A DNA stretch of 64,000 nt from Burkholderiaceae bacterium. Its GTDB lineage: Bacteria > Pseudomonadota > Gammaproteobacteria > Burkholderiales > Burkholderiaceae. The notes beneath the pieces are model-generated. The model saw only the letters and a program-made list of their open reading frames with translations. It did not search any database and had not been told where the DNA came from. The position numbers and the translations under genes were made by a program. This document shows, piece after piece, positions 1-10,340 of this stretch (its first letter is position 1; each line of letters starts with the position of its first letter). The stretch covers positions 62,001 through 126,000 of the forward strand of contig JAGTRK010000004.1 in NCBI GenBank assembly GCA_018261955.1. Reading direction: 5' to 3'.

Positions 1-580
1 TCAAACCGAACCAAATCAGCATCACCGCAATTGGTAAAAACATCAATTGCGGCAAAGTGACCCCTTGTAAAATTTCACGCGCCAGCGCGCGGCGCTTGTT
101 CAAAGTTTCACCCACTTGCAACAGCAAAATGGTTTCGGGCATGAGTTTGTCGGCTACAGCAGTTTTCTCATCCAACTGCAACCACACATACGCCATGCGG
201 TAGGCTTCACCATTAATTTTGGTGTTGTAAAACTGGATGCGGTTCAATTCGATGGATTCGAGCATCGGCGGCTGTGGCAATTTGGCGTGACCATCGATCA
301 TCATGCCGTCCGCAGTGATGAGTTGAAACACCTGTTTGTCGCGCCCGTCGTTTTCCTTGATTTGCCACGGTTGATGATGGGGCTCGGTGTTCAAGCGTTG
401 TTGCAATAGTTGCACTTGATTGACCAAACTTTGGTCGAACGGCGAATCGGCAATGCTGCGCCCAATCGGGTAGGAAATCAGCATAGACAACGGCCATAGC
501 ACAATCAATGGGAATAACATCCACAACATGATTTGCCCAAACAGTGATTTGGGGCGGGAGGATTTAAGCGCGCGCCACAT
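1..580 (-). CDS. Sensor histidine kinase, N-terminal part (cut by window edge)
   Basis: The ATG lies 15 bases after the stop of the response-regulator gene, in the same direction, so the two form a two-component operon. About 193 codons are visible. A hydrophobic segment at roughly residues 14-36 is followed by a periplasmic stretch of about 130 residues, and a second hydrophobic segment begins near residue 170 at the window edge. This is the N-terminal layout of TctE/QseC-type sensor kinases. The HAMP, His-box and ATPase regions lie outside the window, so the kinase call rests on layout and on the partner gene. The signal sensed cannot be told. Confidence 0.8.
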   Translation of the reverse strand, partial: MWRALKSSRPKSLFGQIMLWMLFPLIVLWPLSMLISYPIGRSIADSPFDQSLVNQVQLLQQRLNTEPHHQPWQIKENDGRDKQVFQLITADGMMIDGHAKLPQPPMLESIELNRIQFYNTKINGEAYRMAYVWLQLDEKTAVADKLMPETILLLQVGETLNKRRALAREILQGVTLPQLMFLPIAVMLIWFGL

Positions 581-595
581 AAACTTGTCGCTCGA

Positions 596-1300
596 TTATT
601 CGTCCGACGCGTCAGTGTGGTCTACCGCGCCATCCTTGGGCTTTTCCAAACAGTAACCCAAACCACGAATAGTGGTAATGCTCAAACCTGACGGCTCTAA
701 TTTTTTGCGCAGACGATGCACGTACACCTCAATCGCATTGTGGCTGACTTCCTCGCCCCACTCACACAGATGGTCGAGGATTTGTTCCTTGGACACCAAA
801 CGCCCCGTGCGGTTGAGCAAAATTTCTAGCACACCCAACTCACGCGCAGATAAATCAATCAACTGCTCATTGACCTGCGCACTGCGTGAGACCAAGTCAA
901 AACTCAAATTGCCCAACTGAATGCGACTTTGTCCAAAACCCGCTTGACGGCGCGTGAGTGCGCGCACGCGGGCGAGCAACTCATTGAGCGAAAAAGGTTT
1001 GGCCATATAATCATCCGCGCCCAAATCCAAACCCTGCACGCGTTGCTCAACCGAATCGGCGGCGGTGAGAATCAACACAGGCGTGTACATGTGGCGCGCA
1101 CGCGCACGGCGCAGAACTTCAAGCCCCGACATTTTCGGCAACCCCAAATCCAGTATGAGTAAATCGCATTCTTGTGTGGACAGCGCGGCATCCGCTTGTT
1201 GACCGTCGTTGACCACATCCACCGCATAACCCGTTTCACGCAAAGCGCGCGATAACCCATCGGCCAATACTTCGTCATCCTCTGCCAATAATATGCGCAT
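596..1300 (-). CDS. OmpR-family response regulator (QseB/TctD-like)
   Basis: A 234-residue two-domain regulator. The receiver domain (about 1-115) has the acidic pair Asp8-Asp9, the phospho-acceptor Asp51 and the conserved Lys of the AKPF motif near residue 101. The C-terminal winged helix (about 125-220) has the OmpR-type ARE and VYVHRLRKKL motifs and ends in RGLGYCL. I chose the ATG that begins MRILLAEDD because GGAG lies about seven bases upstream; a longer reading frame continues 19 codons further up but does not look coding. It is co-transcribed with the sensor kinase downstream. Targets are unknown; QseB, TctD and PmrA relatives are the nearest by pattern. Confidence 0.93.
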   Translation of the reverse strand: MRILLAEDDEVLADGLSRALRETGYAVDVVNDGQQADAALSTQECDLLILDLGLPKMSGLEVLRRARARHMYTPVLILTAADSVEQRVQGLDLGADDYMAKPFSLNELLARVRALTRRQAGFGQSRIQLGNLSFDLVSRSAQVNEQLIDLSARELGVLEILLNRTGRLVSKEQILDHLCEWGEEVSHNAIEVYVHRLRKKLEPSGLSITTIRGLGYCLEKPKDGAVDHTDASDE

Positions 1301-1369
1301 GGTTTTTCTCCGTTTGTGTGCTGTGTGGGTCGGATGTGTGTGAAGCACAGATCCCACCCTTGAAACATC

Positions 1370-2080
1370 TTAACTTAATTGTTCATTTAATTGTGCCAAT
1401 TGTAACGGCGTGCCAACATTTTCCCAAACCCCATCAAAATAAGCCCCCGTGGCGTGACCGCGCTCAATCGCCGCGCGGTAGTATGGGCTCATCGCCACTT
1501 TTTCACCAACCACAATGTCCTCAAACTGGCGCATATCGTACAAACCAATATTGCCAAAAGTCAAAGCACGTCCATGTGCATCATCTCGCGGATAAAGGAC
1601 GCCATCCTCATGCAAAACAAAATCACCTTGGGCGTGAAACTCAGGATTGTCAACCATAATCAAGTGCATGTGGGGTTCGGGCTCTTGCGCCAAATCCTCG
1701 GCAACAGCGTGCAATTGCTCATAATCATAATCGGTGTACACATCACCACTGACTGCTAAAAATATCGGTGTGTCGCTAAGCGATTGCAATGTTTTCAACG
1801 CTTTGGCAATGCCGCCTGCAGTTTCTAAGGCCGACGCTTCCGCCGAGTAGTACAACTGTACGCCATAATCATCGCCATCACCGAGATAATCAGAAATTTG
1901 CGCACCCAACCACGCATGATTGATGACTATTTGGCGAATGCCCGCACGTGCGAGCGCTTCGATTTGCCAGACGATCAGTGGTTTACCTGCCACTTGGAGC
2001 AGGGGCTTGGGGGTCGTGTCGGTCAATGGTCGCATCCGCTCGCCCCGCCCCGCCGCAAAAATCATGGCAACTTGTATCAT
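1370..2080 (-). CDS. murU: N-acetylmuramate alpha-1-phosphate uridylyltransferase MurU
   Basis: A nucleotidyltransferase of 236 residues with the signature AAGRGERMRPLTD near the N-terminus and KPLL just after it, as in sugar-phosphate nucleotidyltransferases. The start used gives MIQVAMIFAAG and lies 10 bases after the stop of amgK, the kinase that would supply its substrate. In the cell-wall recycling route that bypasses de novo UDP-MurNAc synthesis, AmgK makes MurNAc-1-phosphate and MurU converts it to UDP-MurNAc in the cytoplasm. The family alone could be glucose-1-phosphate thymidylyltransferase-like; the pairing with AmgK is what fixes MurU. Confidence 0.88.
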   Translation of the reverse strand: MIQVAMIFAAGRGERMRPLTDTTPKPLLQVAGKPLIVWQIEALARAGIRQIVINHAWLGAQISDYLGDGDDYGVQLYYSAEASALETAGGIAKALKTLQSLSDTPIFLAVSGDVYTDYDYEQLHAVAEDLAQEPEPHMHLIMVDNPEFHAQGDFVLHEDGVLYPRDDAHGRALTFGNIGLYDMRQFEDIVVGEKVAMSPYYRAAIERGHATGAYFDGVWENVGTPLQLAQLNEQLS

Positions 2081-2090
2081 CTTTGCGTCC

Positions 2091-3158
2091 TTAAAACGTA
2101 TAGCCAACTTGTGTGGTTGAACTGGCGTCGGTCTCGCCCGAATGTTGGGCGACTTGATCGAGCAACAACAATAAATGCCCAAATTCGCGATAACGCGCCG
2201 CGACTTGGCGGGTGTATTTGAGCACCAGCGGCAAGTCATTGAGATATGCGGATTTACCATCGCGATGATACAGACGCGCAAAAATACCCAAGATTTTCAA
2301 ATGACGTTGCAAACCCATGTATTCAAAGTCACGGTAAAACACATCAAACTGCGTGGGCACAGCCAAACCCGCCGCCCGCGCCATTTCCCAATAACGCACC
2401 AACCAATCAATCTGCTGTTGCTCATCCCACTCAATATACGCATCGCGCAACAGCGATACCGCATCATAAGTTATCGGACCATACACCGCGTCTTGGAAAT
2501 CCAAAATCCCGGGGTTCTGAGCCACGTTATTTTGAACCATCAAATTGCGGCTGTGAAAATCGCGGTGTACCCACACTTGGGACTGTGTGGTATTGTTGTC
2601 CAGTAAAATATTAAATACTTTGGTCAGTTCTGCTGTTTGCGCATCTGTCATGCTGTATTGGTGATGCACACCGAGATACCACTGCGGAAAGAGCATCATT
2701 TCATTGAGCAAACGTTCGCGGTCATACGGCGGTAAATCATCGGGCGTGCTGGCTTTTTGCAGTTGCACCAAGGCTGCGAACGCTTGTCGGTAAAGCGCGT
2801 CAGCTTGCGACATATTGGCATTTAAAGCCGATAAATACGTGGTGTTGCCCAAATCGCTGAGCAATAAAAATCCTTGGATTAAATCCTGTGCCAGAATTTT
2901 CGGTACATTCACCCCACTTTGAGCGAACAACTGCGCGACATGAATAAACGGTTGGCAGTCTTCGTGCGCAGGTGGCGCATCCATCACAATCATCGTCGGA
3001 TACTGAGGATGCGTGGATTTAACTCTAAAATACCGACGAAAACTCGCGTCAGCAGAGGCAATTGATAAAGTTTCGGGTTGAATCGCCCACTCATTGGGCA
3101 AGGATTTTAACCACGAGGTGAGTAAAGTGACACGCTCATCAAAGGGCAAAGGGGGCAT
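2091..3158 (-). CDS. amgK: Anomeric MurNAc/GlcNAc kinase AmgK
   Basis: A 355-residue aminoglycoside-phosphotransferase-fold kinase. The Brenner-type catalytic loop reads VHRDFHSRNLMV and is followed by the metal-binding LDFQDAVYGP segment, as in AmgK and related sugar kinases. It is expected to phosphorylate N-acetylmuramate at the anomeric carbon. It sits directly upstream of murU with a 10-base gap, and divergently from lptD across about 180 bases, the arrangement known from Pseudomonas and many Burkholderiales. This recycling route gives intrinsic tolerance to fosfomycin in Pseudomonas; that is family knowledge and was not seen here. Confidence 0.9.
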   Translation of the reverse strand: MPPLPFDERVTLLTSWLKSLPNEWAIQPETLSIASADASFRRYFRVKSTHPQYPTMIVMDAPPAHEDCQPFIHVAQLFAQSGVNVPKILAQDLIQGFLLLSDLGNTTYLSALNANMSQADALYRQAFAALVQLQKASTPDDLPPYDRERLLNEMMLFPQWYLGVHHQYSMTDAQTAELTKVFNILLDNNTTQSQVWVHRDFHSRNLMVQNNVAQNPGILDFQDAVYGPITYDAVSLLRDAYIEWDEQQQIDWLVRYWEMARAAGLAVPTQFDVFYRDFEYMGLQRHLKILGIFARLYHRDGKSAYLNDLPLVLKYTRQVAARYREFGHLLLLLDQVAQHSGETDASSTTQVGYTF

Positions 3159-3341
3159 TGAGATTGTTCCAAAAGATGAAAAGAAATTGAATTATCAGGT
3201 ACAATTTCCGAGTTGTGTAAAGTTCGCTATAAACCTTGCAAGGAATATGCGCATTTTACAAGATAAATCCAAAAACTCAAAAAAAGCACCCCATAAATCA
3301 ACAGCGCGTTGCAACAAACCCTTAAACTGACTCAATATTCA

Positions 3342-5702
3342 ATGAAATTTGCCGTTCCCAAACATTCCTTTAGCCTCAAACCAATGACCGCTCACGTTCT
3401 GAGTACTTTGGTTTTTTTAATGTTTGGCAACAGCATATTCAATAACGCGCAGGCGCAAACCACTTCAGAAGAGTTATGGGTCGTGCCACCCGCCAATACT
3501 CAGAGCAGCAAAACCCTCTCTGACACACTGCCTTATTGCGAAGATTTGCAACAATCACCGAATATTTCAAACGGCAGCACCATCGGCGTGGGTAACACAC
3601 TGACCGCAGTTGTGGATCAAGATTTGATTTTAAAAGGGCGCGCTTGCATTGCTCGCGATGCCAAACAACTACAAGGCGACAGCATCCAATACGACTATGC
3701 CAGTGAGCAGGTGTCGGTTAAAGGCAATGCGCGGGTCAATAATCCAGACGGAGATACATTATCGGGCGAGCGCATTCAGTACAATTTATCCAGTGAAACA
3801 GGGCAAGTTAGCCCCGCAAACTTCACTGTCAAAGTTTCTGAAGGTCACGGCACCGCCGAGTCTTTGACTATTTTATCGGGTCGACGTGCATTGCTCTCGC
3901 AGGCCCGTTACACTACCTGCCAAGCCGATGATCCCGATTGGTATATCAAAACCGATAGCCTCATACTCGATCAAGACAATGATGTCGGTACGGGGCGAAA
4001 TGCAATGCTGGTGTTTAAAAATGTCCCTGTATTTGCCACGACCTACTTCAAAATGCCCTTGGGCAATCGCCGTCAATCAGGTTTCCTAACCCCGACCCTC
4101 GGTTTTTCGTCACTCAATGGCACGTCCATCACCGCACCGTATTATTTCAACATCGCGCCAAACTATGACTTCACTTTAACCCCTCAAGTGTTGACCGAGC
4201 GCGGCGCACGGTTTGGCGGCGAGTACCGTTATCTCACGCGTTGGGGACAGGGCAATTTCTATGGCGATATTTTACCCAATGATAAGCAAACTCAGACACG
4301 ACGCTACTATTGGCATGTTCAGCATTTGACTCAAGGTACCTTGGGCAAAGGTGTTTGGCAAGCCAATATTAATGCGCGCAAGATGTCAGACAATAGTTTT
4401 ATCGATGACTTTAGCATACAAGACTGGGACGGCGGCACTCGAACCATGCCTTCTGAGTACAGCCTACGTTACAAACAAGATGGTTTAAGCCTACGCTTGC
4501 GCCAAAAAACCTATCAAACCTTGCAAACCACCAACAATCAAGTGGATGCGCCTTATGACTTTAAACCACAGTTTGAAGCGCGTTATCACAAACGTTGGGG
4601 CAACTGGTTGTTCAACACTCAGTTGGAGTCGACCCGTTTTGCACACGATGACGTGCAATACAAAGCCCAAGGTTGGCGGCATTTGGTGTATCCAAGCATT
4701 GCTTATGAATGGCGCAAACCTGGGATGTTCATCGTGCCTAAATTCGGGGTACACTTTACCAAATACGCTTTGAACCGTGTACCTCTGCCAGCCAATGCAA
4801 ATGGCATTACCTACGACAAATCCGCTTCACGCGCCCTACCGATTTTTAGTCTTGATAGTGGTGTGATCTTAGAGCGTCAAGGCAAGTGGCTCAAACAAAA
4901 CATCACTCAGACATTAGAGCCGCGCATCTACTACGCTCATATTCCGTATAAAAATCAAGCCAATATTTGGAACTTTGACAGTGCTTTGGCAGATTTGGAT
5001 TTCTCACGTATTTATTCTGAAAACCTATTCACAGGCAATGACCGCATTGCCCAAGCCAATCAAGTGACCGCTGGTGTGACTTCGCGTATTTTAGGGCGAG
5101 ATACTGGGGAAGAGTTATTCCAAGCCTCATTGGCACAACGTTATTATTTTTCCAAGCAAACCGTAAATCTCTCCGGCACACTTGAAAACAACAACGCCAA
5201 TCGAAAATCAGACGTATTGGCGGCGATGTCGGGAAAACTGTTCAACAAACTATGGGCTCAGGGTTTCGTCCAATACAACACAGACTCTGGAAAACTATTG
5301 CGCTCGGATGCCGCAATTCGTTGGCAACCCGCTTATCGCAAAGTGTTCAACCTTGGCTACCATCAAAATAAAATCCTCAGCGAACCGTCTAAGACTGCAT
5401 ATGCTTCTGCGCAGTGGCCCGTACCCTTTATGTCAAATAACTTGTATGCGGTCTCAAGGTTAAATTACGATTTGAACAACAAACGCCTCACCGATGCATG
5501 GGTCGGGGTTGAGTATGTCAAAGACTGTTGGATATTCCGCGTGGTTGGGCAGCGCACTGTAACCAGCGACAATCGAGTGGATAACGCGGTTTATCTACAG
5601 TTAGAATTAAAAGGTTTGGGCAATATCGGCAACCGCGCCGATCAACAATTGGGTTCTCAAGTCGATGGTTACCATGCGGTTGGATTTGGCACCCCTCGCT
5701 AA
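3342..5702 (+). CDS. lptD: LPS-assembly outer-membrane protein LptD
   Basis: About 786 residues from the ATG used here (MKFAVPKH). A TTG 11 codons upstream would also keep the frame, and neither start has a clear ribosome site. A signal peptide ends near AQAQ. An OstA/LptA-like periplasmic domain follows (about 80-220), then a long beta-barrel rich in alternating aromatic residues. With LptE it inserts lipopolysaccharide into the outer leaflet. Cysteines occur in the N-terminal part (LPYCED, GRACIAR, TTCQAD), but the C-terminal barrel has one (KDCWIF) where E. coli has a Cys-Cys pair, so the disulfide pattern may be simpler. The usual next gene, surA, is absent. Confidence 0.95.
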   Translation: MKFAVPKHSFSLKPMTAHVLSTLVFLMFGNSIFNNAQAQTTSEELWVVPPANTQSSKTLSDTLPYCEDLQQSPNISNGSTIGVGNTLTAVVDQDLILKGRACIARDAKQLQGDSIQYDYASEQVSVKGNARVNNPDGDTLSGERIQYNLSSETGQVSPANFTVKVSEGHGTAESLTILSGRRALLSQARYTTCQADDPDWYIKTDSLILDQDNDVGTGRNAMLVFKNVPVFATTYFKMPLGNRRQSGFLTPTLGFSSLNGTSITAPYYFNIAPNYDFTLTPQVLTERGARFGGEYRYLTRWGQGNFYGDILPNDKQTQTRRYYWHVQHLTQGTLGKGVWQANINARKMSDNSFIDDFSIQDWDGGTRTMPSEYSLRYKQDGLSLRLRQKTYQTLQTTNNQVDAPYDFKPQFEARYHKRWGNWLFNTQLESTRFAHDDVQYKAQGWRHLVYPSIAYEWRKPGMFIVPKFGVHFTKYALNRVPLPANANGITYDKSASRALPIFSLDSGVILERQGKWLKQNITQTLEPRIYYAHIPYKNQANIWNFDSALADLDFSRIYSENLFTGNDRIAQANQVTAGVTSRILGRDTGEELFQASLAQRYYFSKQTVNLSGTLENNNANRKSDVLAAMSGKLFNKLWAQGFVQYNTDSGKLLRSDAAIRWQPAYRKVFNLGYHQNKILSEPSKTAYASAQWPVPFMSNNLYAVSRLNYDLNNKRLTDAWVGVEYVKDCWIFRVVGQRTVTSDNRVDNAVYLQLELKGLGNIGNRADQQLGSQVDGYHAVGFGTPR

Positions 5703-5833
5703 AGCCAAGGTTGATGATAACGCTGCTCACAAAGGCGTTTGAATGTATTCGGCACAGCGGCCACATCAGCGAAATAACGACAACTGCCGTCGTCGCAACA
5801 TGTTTGAGAAATGCCCAATTGATGTCTGCGAAT

Positions 5834-5865
5834 AAAAAAACGGCGAACCCATCATCGGGTTCGCC
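5834..5865 (-). terminator. Rho-independent terminator after acnB
   Basis: A perfect 9-base stem (5842-5850 with 5857-5865) encloses a 6-base loop. On the minus strand it is followed by seven T residues. It lies about 30 bases past the acnB stop, so it ends that transcript. Confidence 0.85.
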
Positions 5866-5895
5866 ATTCATTCTACACTTAAAACATCAACAAAA

Positions 5896-8484
5896 TTACG
5901 CTTTCACGTCATCCGCAATCTGGGTGTAATCGGTGATTTTATCGAAATTCAGATACTTGTAAATATCGGCTGACGAAGGTGCGAGCACTTGGGTTTGTGC
6001 CAAGTATTCTTCCTTAGTCGGGATTTTACCGAGTTTCGCGCACACCGCTGCCAACTCTGCTGAGCCGAGATAGACGAAGGTGTTTTTGCCCAAACGGTTC
6101 GGGAAGTTGCGTGTAGAAGTGGACATCACTGTCGCGCCTTCGCGCACTTGCGCTTGGTTACCCATACACAGTGAACACCCTGGCATTTCCATACGTGCGC
6201 CTGCTGAGCCGAGCACGCCGTAGTGACCTTCTTCGTTCAGTTGTTTGGCATCCATTTTGGTCGGCGGTGCCATCCACAGTTTCACAGGGATGTCACGATT
6301 GCCTTCTAAAATTTTCGATGCCGCACGGAAGTGACCGATATTGGTCATGCAAGAACCAACAAACACTTCATCAATTTTCGCACCTGCCACGTCTGCCAAT
6401 GTTTTCACATCATCAGGGTCATTCGGGCAAGCAACGATTGGCTCGTGGATGTCTGCCAAGTCGATTTCGATGACCGCTGCGTATTCTGCATCTGCATCGC
6501 CTTTGAGCAATTGTGGGTCTTTCAACCATGCTTCCATGCTGGCAATGCGACGCGCCAATGTACGCGCATCGGCGTAGCCCTCGGCTATCATCCATTTCAT
6601 CATGGTGATGTTTGAGGTCATGTATTCGATAATCGGTTCTTTGTTCAAATGCACCGAGCACGCTGCCGCAGAGCGTTCTGCCGCTGAGTCTGACAACTCA
6701 AACGCTTGCTCAACTTTGAGGTTTGGCAAGCCTTCGATTTCGAGAATACGACCTGAGAAGATGTTTTTCTTGCCTTGTTTTTCAACGGTCAACAAGCCCG
6801 CTTTAATCGCGTACAAAGGAATGGCATTGACCAAATCACGCAAGGTCACACCAGGGTTCATTTTTTCGCCCTTGAAGCGCACGAGTACAGACTCAGGCAT
6901 ATCAAGCGGCATCACGCCAGTTGCTGCCGCAAACGCCACCAAGCCAGAACCCGCTGGGAATGAGATACCGATTGGGAAACGCGTGTGCGAGTCGCCGCCC
7001 GTACCGACAGTATCGGGCAATAACAAACGATTCAACCATGAGTGAATCACACCATCACCGGGACGCAAAGCCACGCCGCCACGGGTGCTGATAAAGTCTG
7101 GCAATTCGTGGTGCATTTTTACGTCCACTGGTTTTGGATACGCTGCGGTGTGGCAGAATGATTGCATCACCATATCGGCGGAGAAGCCCAAGCACGCCAA
7201 GTCTTTGAGCTCATCACGGGTCATAGGACCTGTGGTGTCTTGCGAGCCGACCGTGGTCATTTTGGGTTCGCAATAAGTTCCAGGGCGTACACCTTGACCT
7301 TCGGGCAAACCACACGCGCGACCGACCATTTTTTGTGCCAATGAAAAACCTGTGCCACTGTCGGCTGGGTTGGTGGGCAAACGGAATAATGTTGACACTG
7401 GCAAGCCCAATGCTTCGCGAGCCTTAGCCGTCAAACCACGACCGATAATCAAAGGAATACGACCACCCGCGCGCACTTCGTCAAACAACACATCTGATTT
7501 AACTTTGAATGAAGCGATTTCTGCTCCGTTTTTGAATGCTTTACCATCGTATGGACGCAATTCAACCACGTCGCCCATATTCATTTGCGATACATCCAAC
7601 TCAATTGGCAACGCGCCTGCGTCTTCCATCGTGTTGTAGAAAATCGGTGCAATTTTTGAGCCCAAGCACACACCACCAAAGCGTTTGTTGGGCACGAATG
7701 GCACGTCTTCGCCAGTGAACCACAACACCGAGTTGGTTGCCGATTTACGTGATGAGCCCGTACCGACCACGTCACCTACGTAGGCCACCAAGTTGCCTTT
7801 GGCACGCAAATCCTCAAGGAATTTCACTGGACCACGTTTGCCGTCTTCTTCAGGTTCGATGCCATCGCGTTTGTTTTTCAACATCGCCAATGCGTGCAAT
7901 GGAATGTCAGGACGACTCCAAGCGTCTGGCGCAGGGGATAAATCATCGGTATTGGTTTCGCCCGTGACTTTGAAAATACTCACAGTAATCGACTCAGGCA
8001 CTTCAGGGCGTGACGTGAACCACTCGGCATCCGCCCAACTTTGCAAAACCGCTTTTGCGTTGGCATTGCCTTTATCGGCTTTTTCTTTCACGTCGTGGAA
8101 TTGATCAAACACGAGCAAGGTTTTTTTCAAACCTTCAGCCGCAATCGCACCGACAGACGCGTTGTCTAACAAATCAACCAATGGGGCAACGTTATAACCG
8201 CCAAGCATCGTACCGAGCAATTCAGTCGCACGCTCTGCGGTAATCAATGCGCATTTTTCATCGCCATGCGCCACAGCAGACAAGTAGCTCGCTTTCACGC
8301 GCGCCGCATCGTCCACACCCGCGGGAACGCGGTGGGTCAACAAATCCACCAAGAAGGTTTCCTCGCCTACTGGCGGATTTTTCAGTAATTCAATGAGTTC
8401 AGCCGTTTGTACGGCTGATAAAGGAAGAGCGGGAATACCCAACGCAGCGCGTTCGGCAACGTGTTCACGATATGCTTGTAACAT
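5896..8484 (-). CDS. acnB: Bifunctional aconitate hydratase 2 / 2-methylisocitrate dehydratase
   Basis: At 862 residues it matches the usual AcnB length. The N-terminal HEAT-like helical domain (about 1-160) and the swivelling domain (about 160-370) precede the catalytic core, an order particular to AcnB. The [4Fe-4S] ligands appear as GSCMTN and GCSLCMGN near residues 705-770. It interconverts citrate and isocitrate in the TCA cycle, and in many bacteria also serves the 2-methylcitrate cycle. AAGGAC sits upstream of the ATG. It stands alone, divergent from the OmpA-domain gene across 235 bases and convergent with lptD. Confidence 0.97.
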   Translation of the reverse strand: MLQAYREHVAERAALGIPALPLSAVQTAELIELLKNPPVGEETFLVDLLTHRVPAGVDDAARVKASYLSAVAHGDEKCALITAERATELLGTMLGGYNVAPLVDLLDNASVGAIAAEGLKKTLLVFDQFHDVKEKADKGNANAKAVLQSWADAEWFTSRPEVPESITVSIFKVTGETNTDDLSPAPDAWSRPDIPLHALAMLKNKRDGIEPEEDGKRGPVKFLEDLRAKGNLVAYVGDVVGTGSSRKSATNSVLWFTGEDVPFVPNKRFGGVCLGSKIAPIFYNTMEDAGALPIELDVSQMNMGDVVELRPYDGKAFKNGAEIASFKVKSDVLFDEVRAGGRIPLIIGRGLTAKAREALGLPVSTLFRLPTNPADSGTGFSLAQKMVGRACGLPEGQGVRPGTYCEPKMTTVGSQDTTGPMTRDELKDLACLGFSADMVMQSFCHTAAYPKPVDVKMHHELPDFISTRGGVALRPGDGVIHSWLNRLLLPDTVGTGGDSHTRFPIGISFPAGSGLVAFAAATGVMPLDMPESVLVRFKGEKMNPGVTLRDLVNAIPLYAIKAGLLTVEKQGKKNIFSGRILEIEGLPNLKVEQAFELSDSAAERSAAACSVHLNKEPIIEYMTSNITMMKWMIAEGYADARTLARRIASMEAWLKDPQLLKGDADAEYAAVIEIDLADIHEPIVACPNDPDDVKTLADVAGAKIDEVFVGSCMTNIGHFRAASKILEGNRDIPVKLWMAPPTKMDAKQLNEEGHYGVLGSAGARMEMPGCSLCMGNQAQVREGATVMSTSTRNFPNRLGKNTFVYLGSAELAAVCAKLGKIPTKEEYLAQTQVLAPSSADIYKYLNFDKITDYTQIADDVKA

Positions 8485-8719
8485 GGTGGTGTCCTTTTAC
8501 AAAAGGGTTAGTATCAAAAACAAAAAACGAAAACTTCAAATCTATAGTGACCGATAGTTTATCTGAATTTTAAATTCTTGTGTCTTATATATGACATGAG
8601 AGTAGGATATTTTGTTTCAGTACAAAGTAGAACATTGTCGGGTACGCCCCAAGTAAGGTAAACTGTCGCCTGTTGCGTTGTTTATTTAGCATGTGCTGTG
8701 TATCTTAACCGAGTGAATT

Positions 8720-9646
8720 ATGAACCCAAAAAACAAAAAATTCTTATCAGATGTTCCGAAAATTGCCCAAATCGTCGGCGCGGCAGTGACTGCGTTTTTG
8801 GTGTATTTATTGCTGCAAGGTGGCACATCCCTCAACCACACCATCCCCGTACCCAAACCTGTGGTTAAGGTACAAACCAACACCAAAATGGCACTGTCGC
8901 CATTGATGTTGACCGCAGTCAATGCTCAAAATCATTTCACATTGAATGGCAGCGTGCCTTCGGAAGCCATCAAATTGTCGATTGACAATGAATTGCGCGC
9001 CGCATTCGGCGAAGGTCATTTCACCAATAATTTGACGGTCAATGAGCAAATCAAACCCGCCAAATGGTTGGATCACCTCAAAGGATTTTTTGACTTCTTT
9101 AAATTACCTGGTGCAGAACTGACGGCCAATGGCGATGTCTTGACTTTATCAGGCACAGCAATTTCATTCAAAGACCCTTTGACCGCACTGGTCGGCGAAG
9201 GCACCACCGTCAAAGCACTCGACATCAATAGCAACATCAACACCGCCAATACCAATGCGCTGTCGGCTTTAGACAGTTTGTCTGTCAATTCCGACACCCA
9301 ATCCATATTGGACGCGATGAATATGCAAATCATCAACTTCGCCAGTGGCTCAACGCAAATCCCTGCCGTCAATCAAACCGTATTGAAAAAAGCCGCGGTT
9401 CTGCTCAAAGGCAAAACCGATGTGTTTGAAATTGCAGGGCACGCGGACAATGTGGGCAACGAAGCCAACAATGCCAAACTCTCCGAAGCACGTGCCAAAG
9501 CCGTGCGTGGTTTTTTAATCAAACAACAAGTGCCCGCAAACAACATGACTGCCAAGGGTTACGGTTCAACGGTTCCCGTCGCCAGCAATGACACCGAAAC
9601 AGGTCGATTAAAAAACCGCCGCATCGAATACAAACTAAATAAATAA
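8720..9646 (+). CDS. OmpA-family peptidoglycan-binding protein with N-terminal membrane anchor
   Basis: A 308-residue protein. One hydrophobic segment (about residues 16-34) looks like an uncleaved anchor. The middle part has two stretches resembling BON-like repeats (around residues 70-165, with NGSVPSE and LSGTAISF). The C-terminal OmpA domain (about 200-305) carries the peptidoglycan-contact motif NAKLSEARAKAVRGFL and ends in GRLKNRRIEYKL. This BON-plus-OmpA layout recalls mycobacterial ArfA, but the similarity is architectural only. A role in anchoring envelope to the wall is inferred. It is probably monocistronic; no clear terminator was seen before trxA. Confidence 0.8.
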   Translation: MNPKNKKFLSDVPKIAQIVGAAVTAFLVYLLLQGGTSLNHTIPVPKPVVKVQTNTKMALSPLMLTAVNAQNHFTLNGSVPSEAIKLSIDNELRAAFGEGHFTNNLTVNEQIKPAKWLDHLKGFFDFFKLPGAELTANGDVLTLSGTAISFKDPLTALVGEGTTVKALDINSNINTANTNALSALDSLSVNSDTQSILDAMNMQIINFASGSTQIPAVNQTVLKKAAVLLKGKTDVFEIAGHADNVGNEANNAKLSEARAKAVRGFLIKQQVPANNMTAKGYGSTVPVASNDTETGRLKNRRIEYKLNK

Positions 9647-9819
9647 GCTTTTGACCTCATTTAGGCAACGCCTTAAAAAAAAGGTTAGAATGACAACCCT
9701 GTATAAACCAAATTTTTTTCAAGACTTGAAATGAGTGACAAGTTCCCCATATTCAAGTCGTCGTTCTTAATATTTAATATTAAGATTAAACTATTCGATT
9801 AACTTTAAAGGATAACCCC

Positions 9820-10143
9820 ATGAGCTCACTCAAACACGTCACCGACGCCACTTTTGAAGCCGACGTTTTAAACTCTTCTGTACCTGTATTGGTCGATTTT
9901 TGGGCGGCATGGTGCGGGCCTTGCAAAATGATTGCCCCAATCTTAGACGAGTTATCTGCCGATTACGCAGGTAAAGTTTCGATTGTTAAAGTCAATGTGG
10001 ATGAAAACCAAGACTCCCCTGCTAAGTTTGGTATCCGTGGCATCCCTACTTTGCTGCTGTTCAAAAACGGCACATTGATGGGTACCAAAGTCGGCGCGGC
10101 CAGTAAATCACAATTGGCTGCGTTTATCGACAGCCACATTTAA
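9820..10143 (+). CDS. trxA: Thioredoxin 1
   Basis: A 107-residue cytoplasmic dithiol reductant with the active site WCGPC (Cys32 and Cys35), the buried Asp26 and the cis-proline loop GIPTLLLF. Length and motifs match canonical TrxA. AAAGGA lies upstream of the ATG. It precedes rho by about 200 bases on the same strand; trxA-rho is a conserved neighbourhood in proteobacteria. It should reduce ribonucleotide reductase, PAPS reductase and disulfide-stressed proteins through thioredoxin reductase, which is not in the window. Confidence 0.97.
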   Translation: MSSLKHVTDATFEADVLNSSVPVLVDFWAAWCGPCKMIAPILDELSADYAGKVSIVKVNVDENQDSPAKFGIRGIPTLLLFKNGTLMGTKVGAASKSQLAAFIDSHI

Positions 10144-10158
10144 GTATTTGCATGTCAC

Positions 10159-10192
10159 ATGCCGATTTGACAAGCATCTGTTAAATCGGCAT
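10159..10192. repeat. Perfect 10-base inverted repeat between trxA and rho
   Basis: ATGCCGATTT at 10159-10168 is exactly complementary to AAATCGGCAT at 10183-10192, with a 14-base loop. No T-run follows, so it is not a classical terminator. It could be an mRNA end-protecting hairpin for trxA or a structure in the rho leader. rho is autoregulated in other bacteria through its leader, which makes the location notable. Confidence 0.5.
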
Positions 10193-10340
10193 AATGCGCC
10201 AGATTCTACTGACGCATTGGTTCTACCACACCCATCGCGTTATCTATTCAAACCCCACCCAAACTCAAAAAATCCTGATTGACTCCAATCGCTCATTCGT
10301 GGCATTTCACCCACGCCCACACTTTATCAATTAAAACACC

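Noticed and set aside
5711-5929. 72-codon frame after lptD
   Set aside because: It runs through the acnB terminator hairpin and into the acnB end, so it is not a gene.
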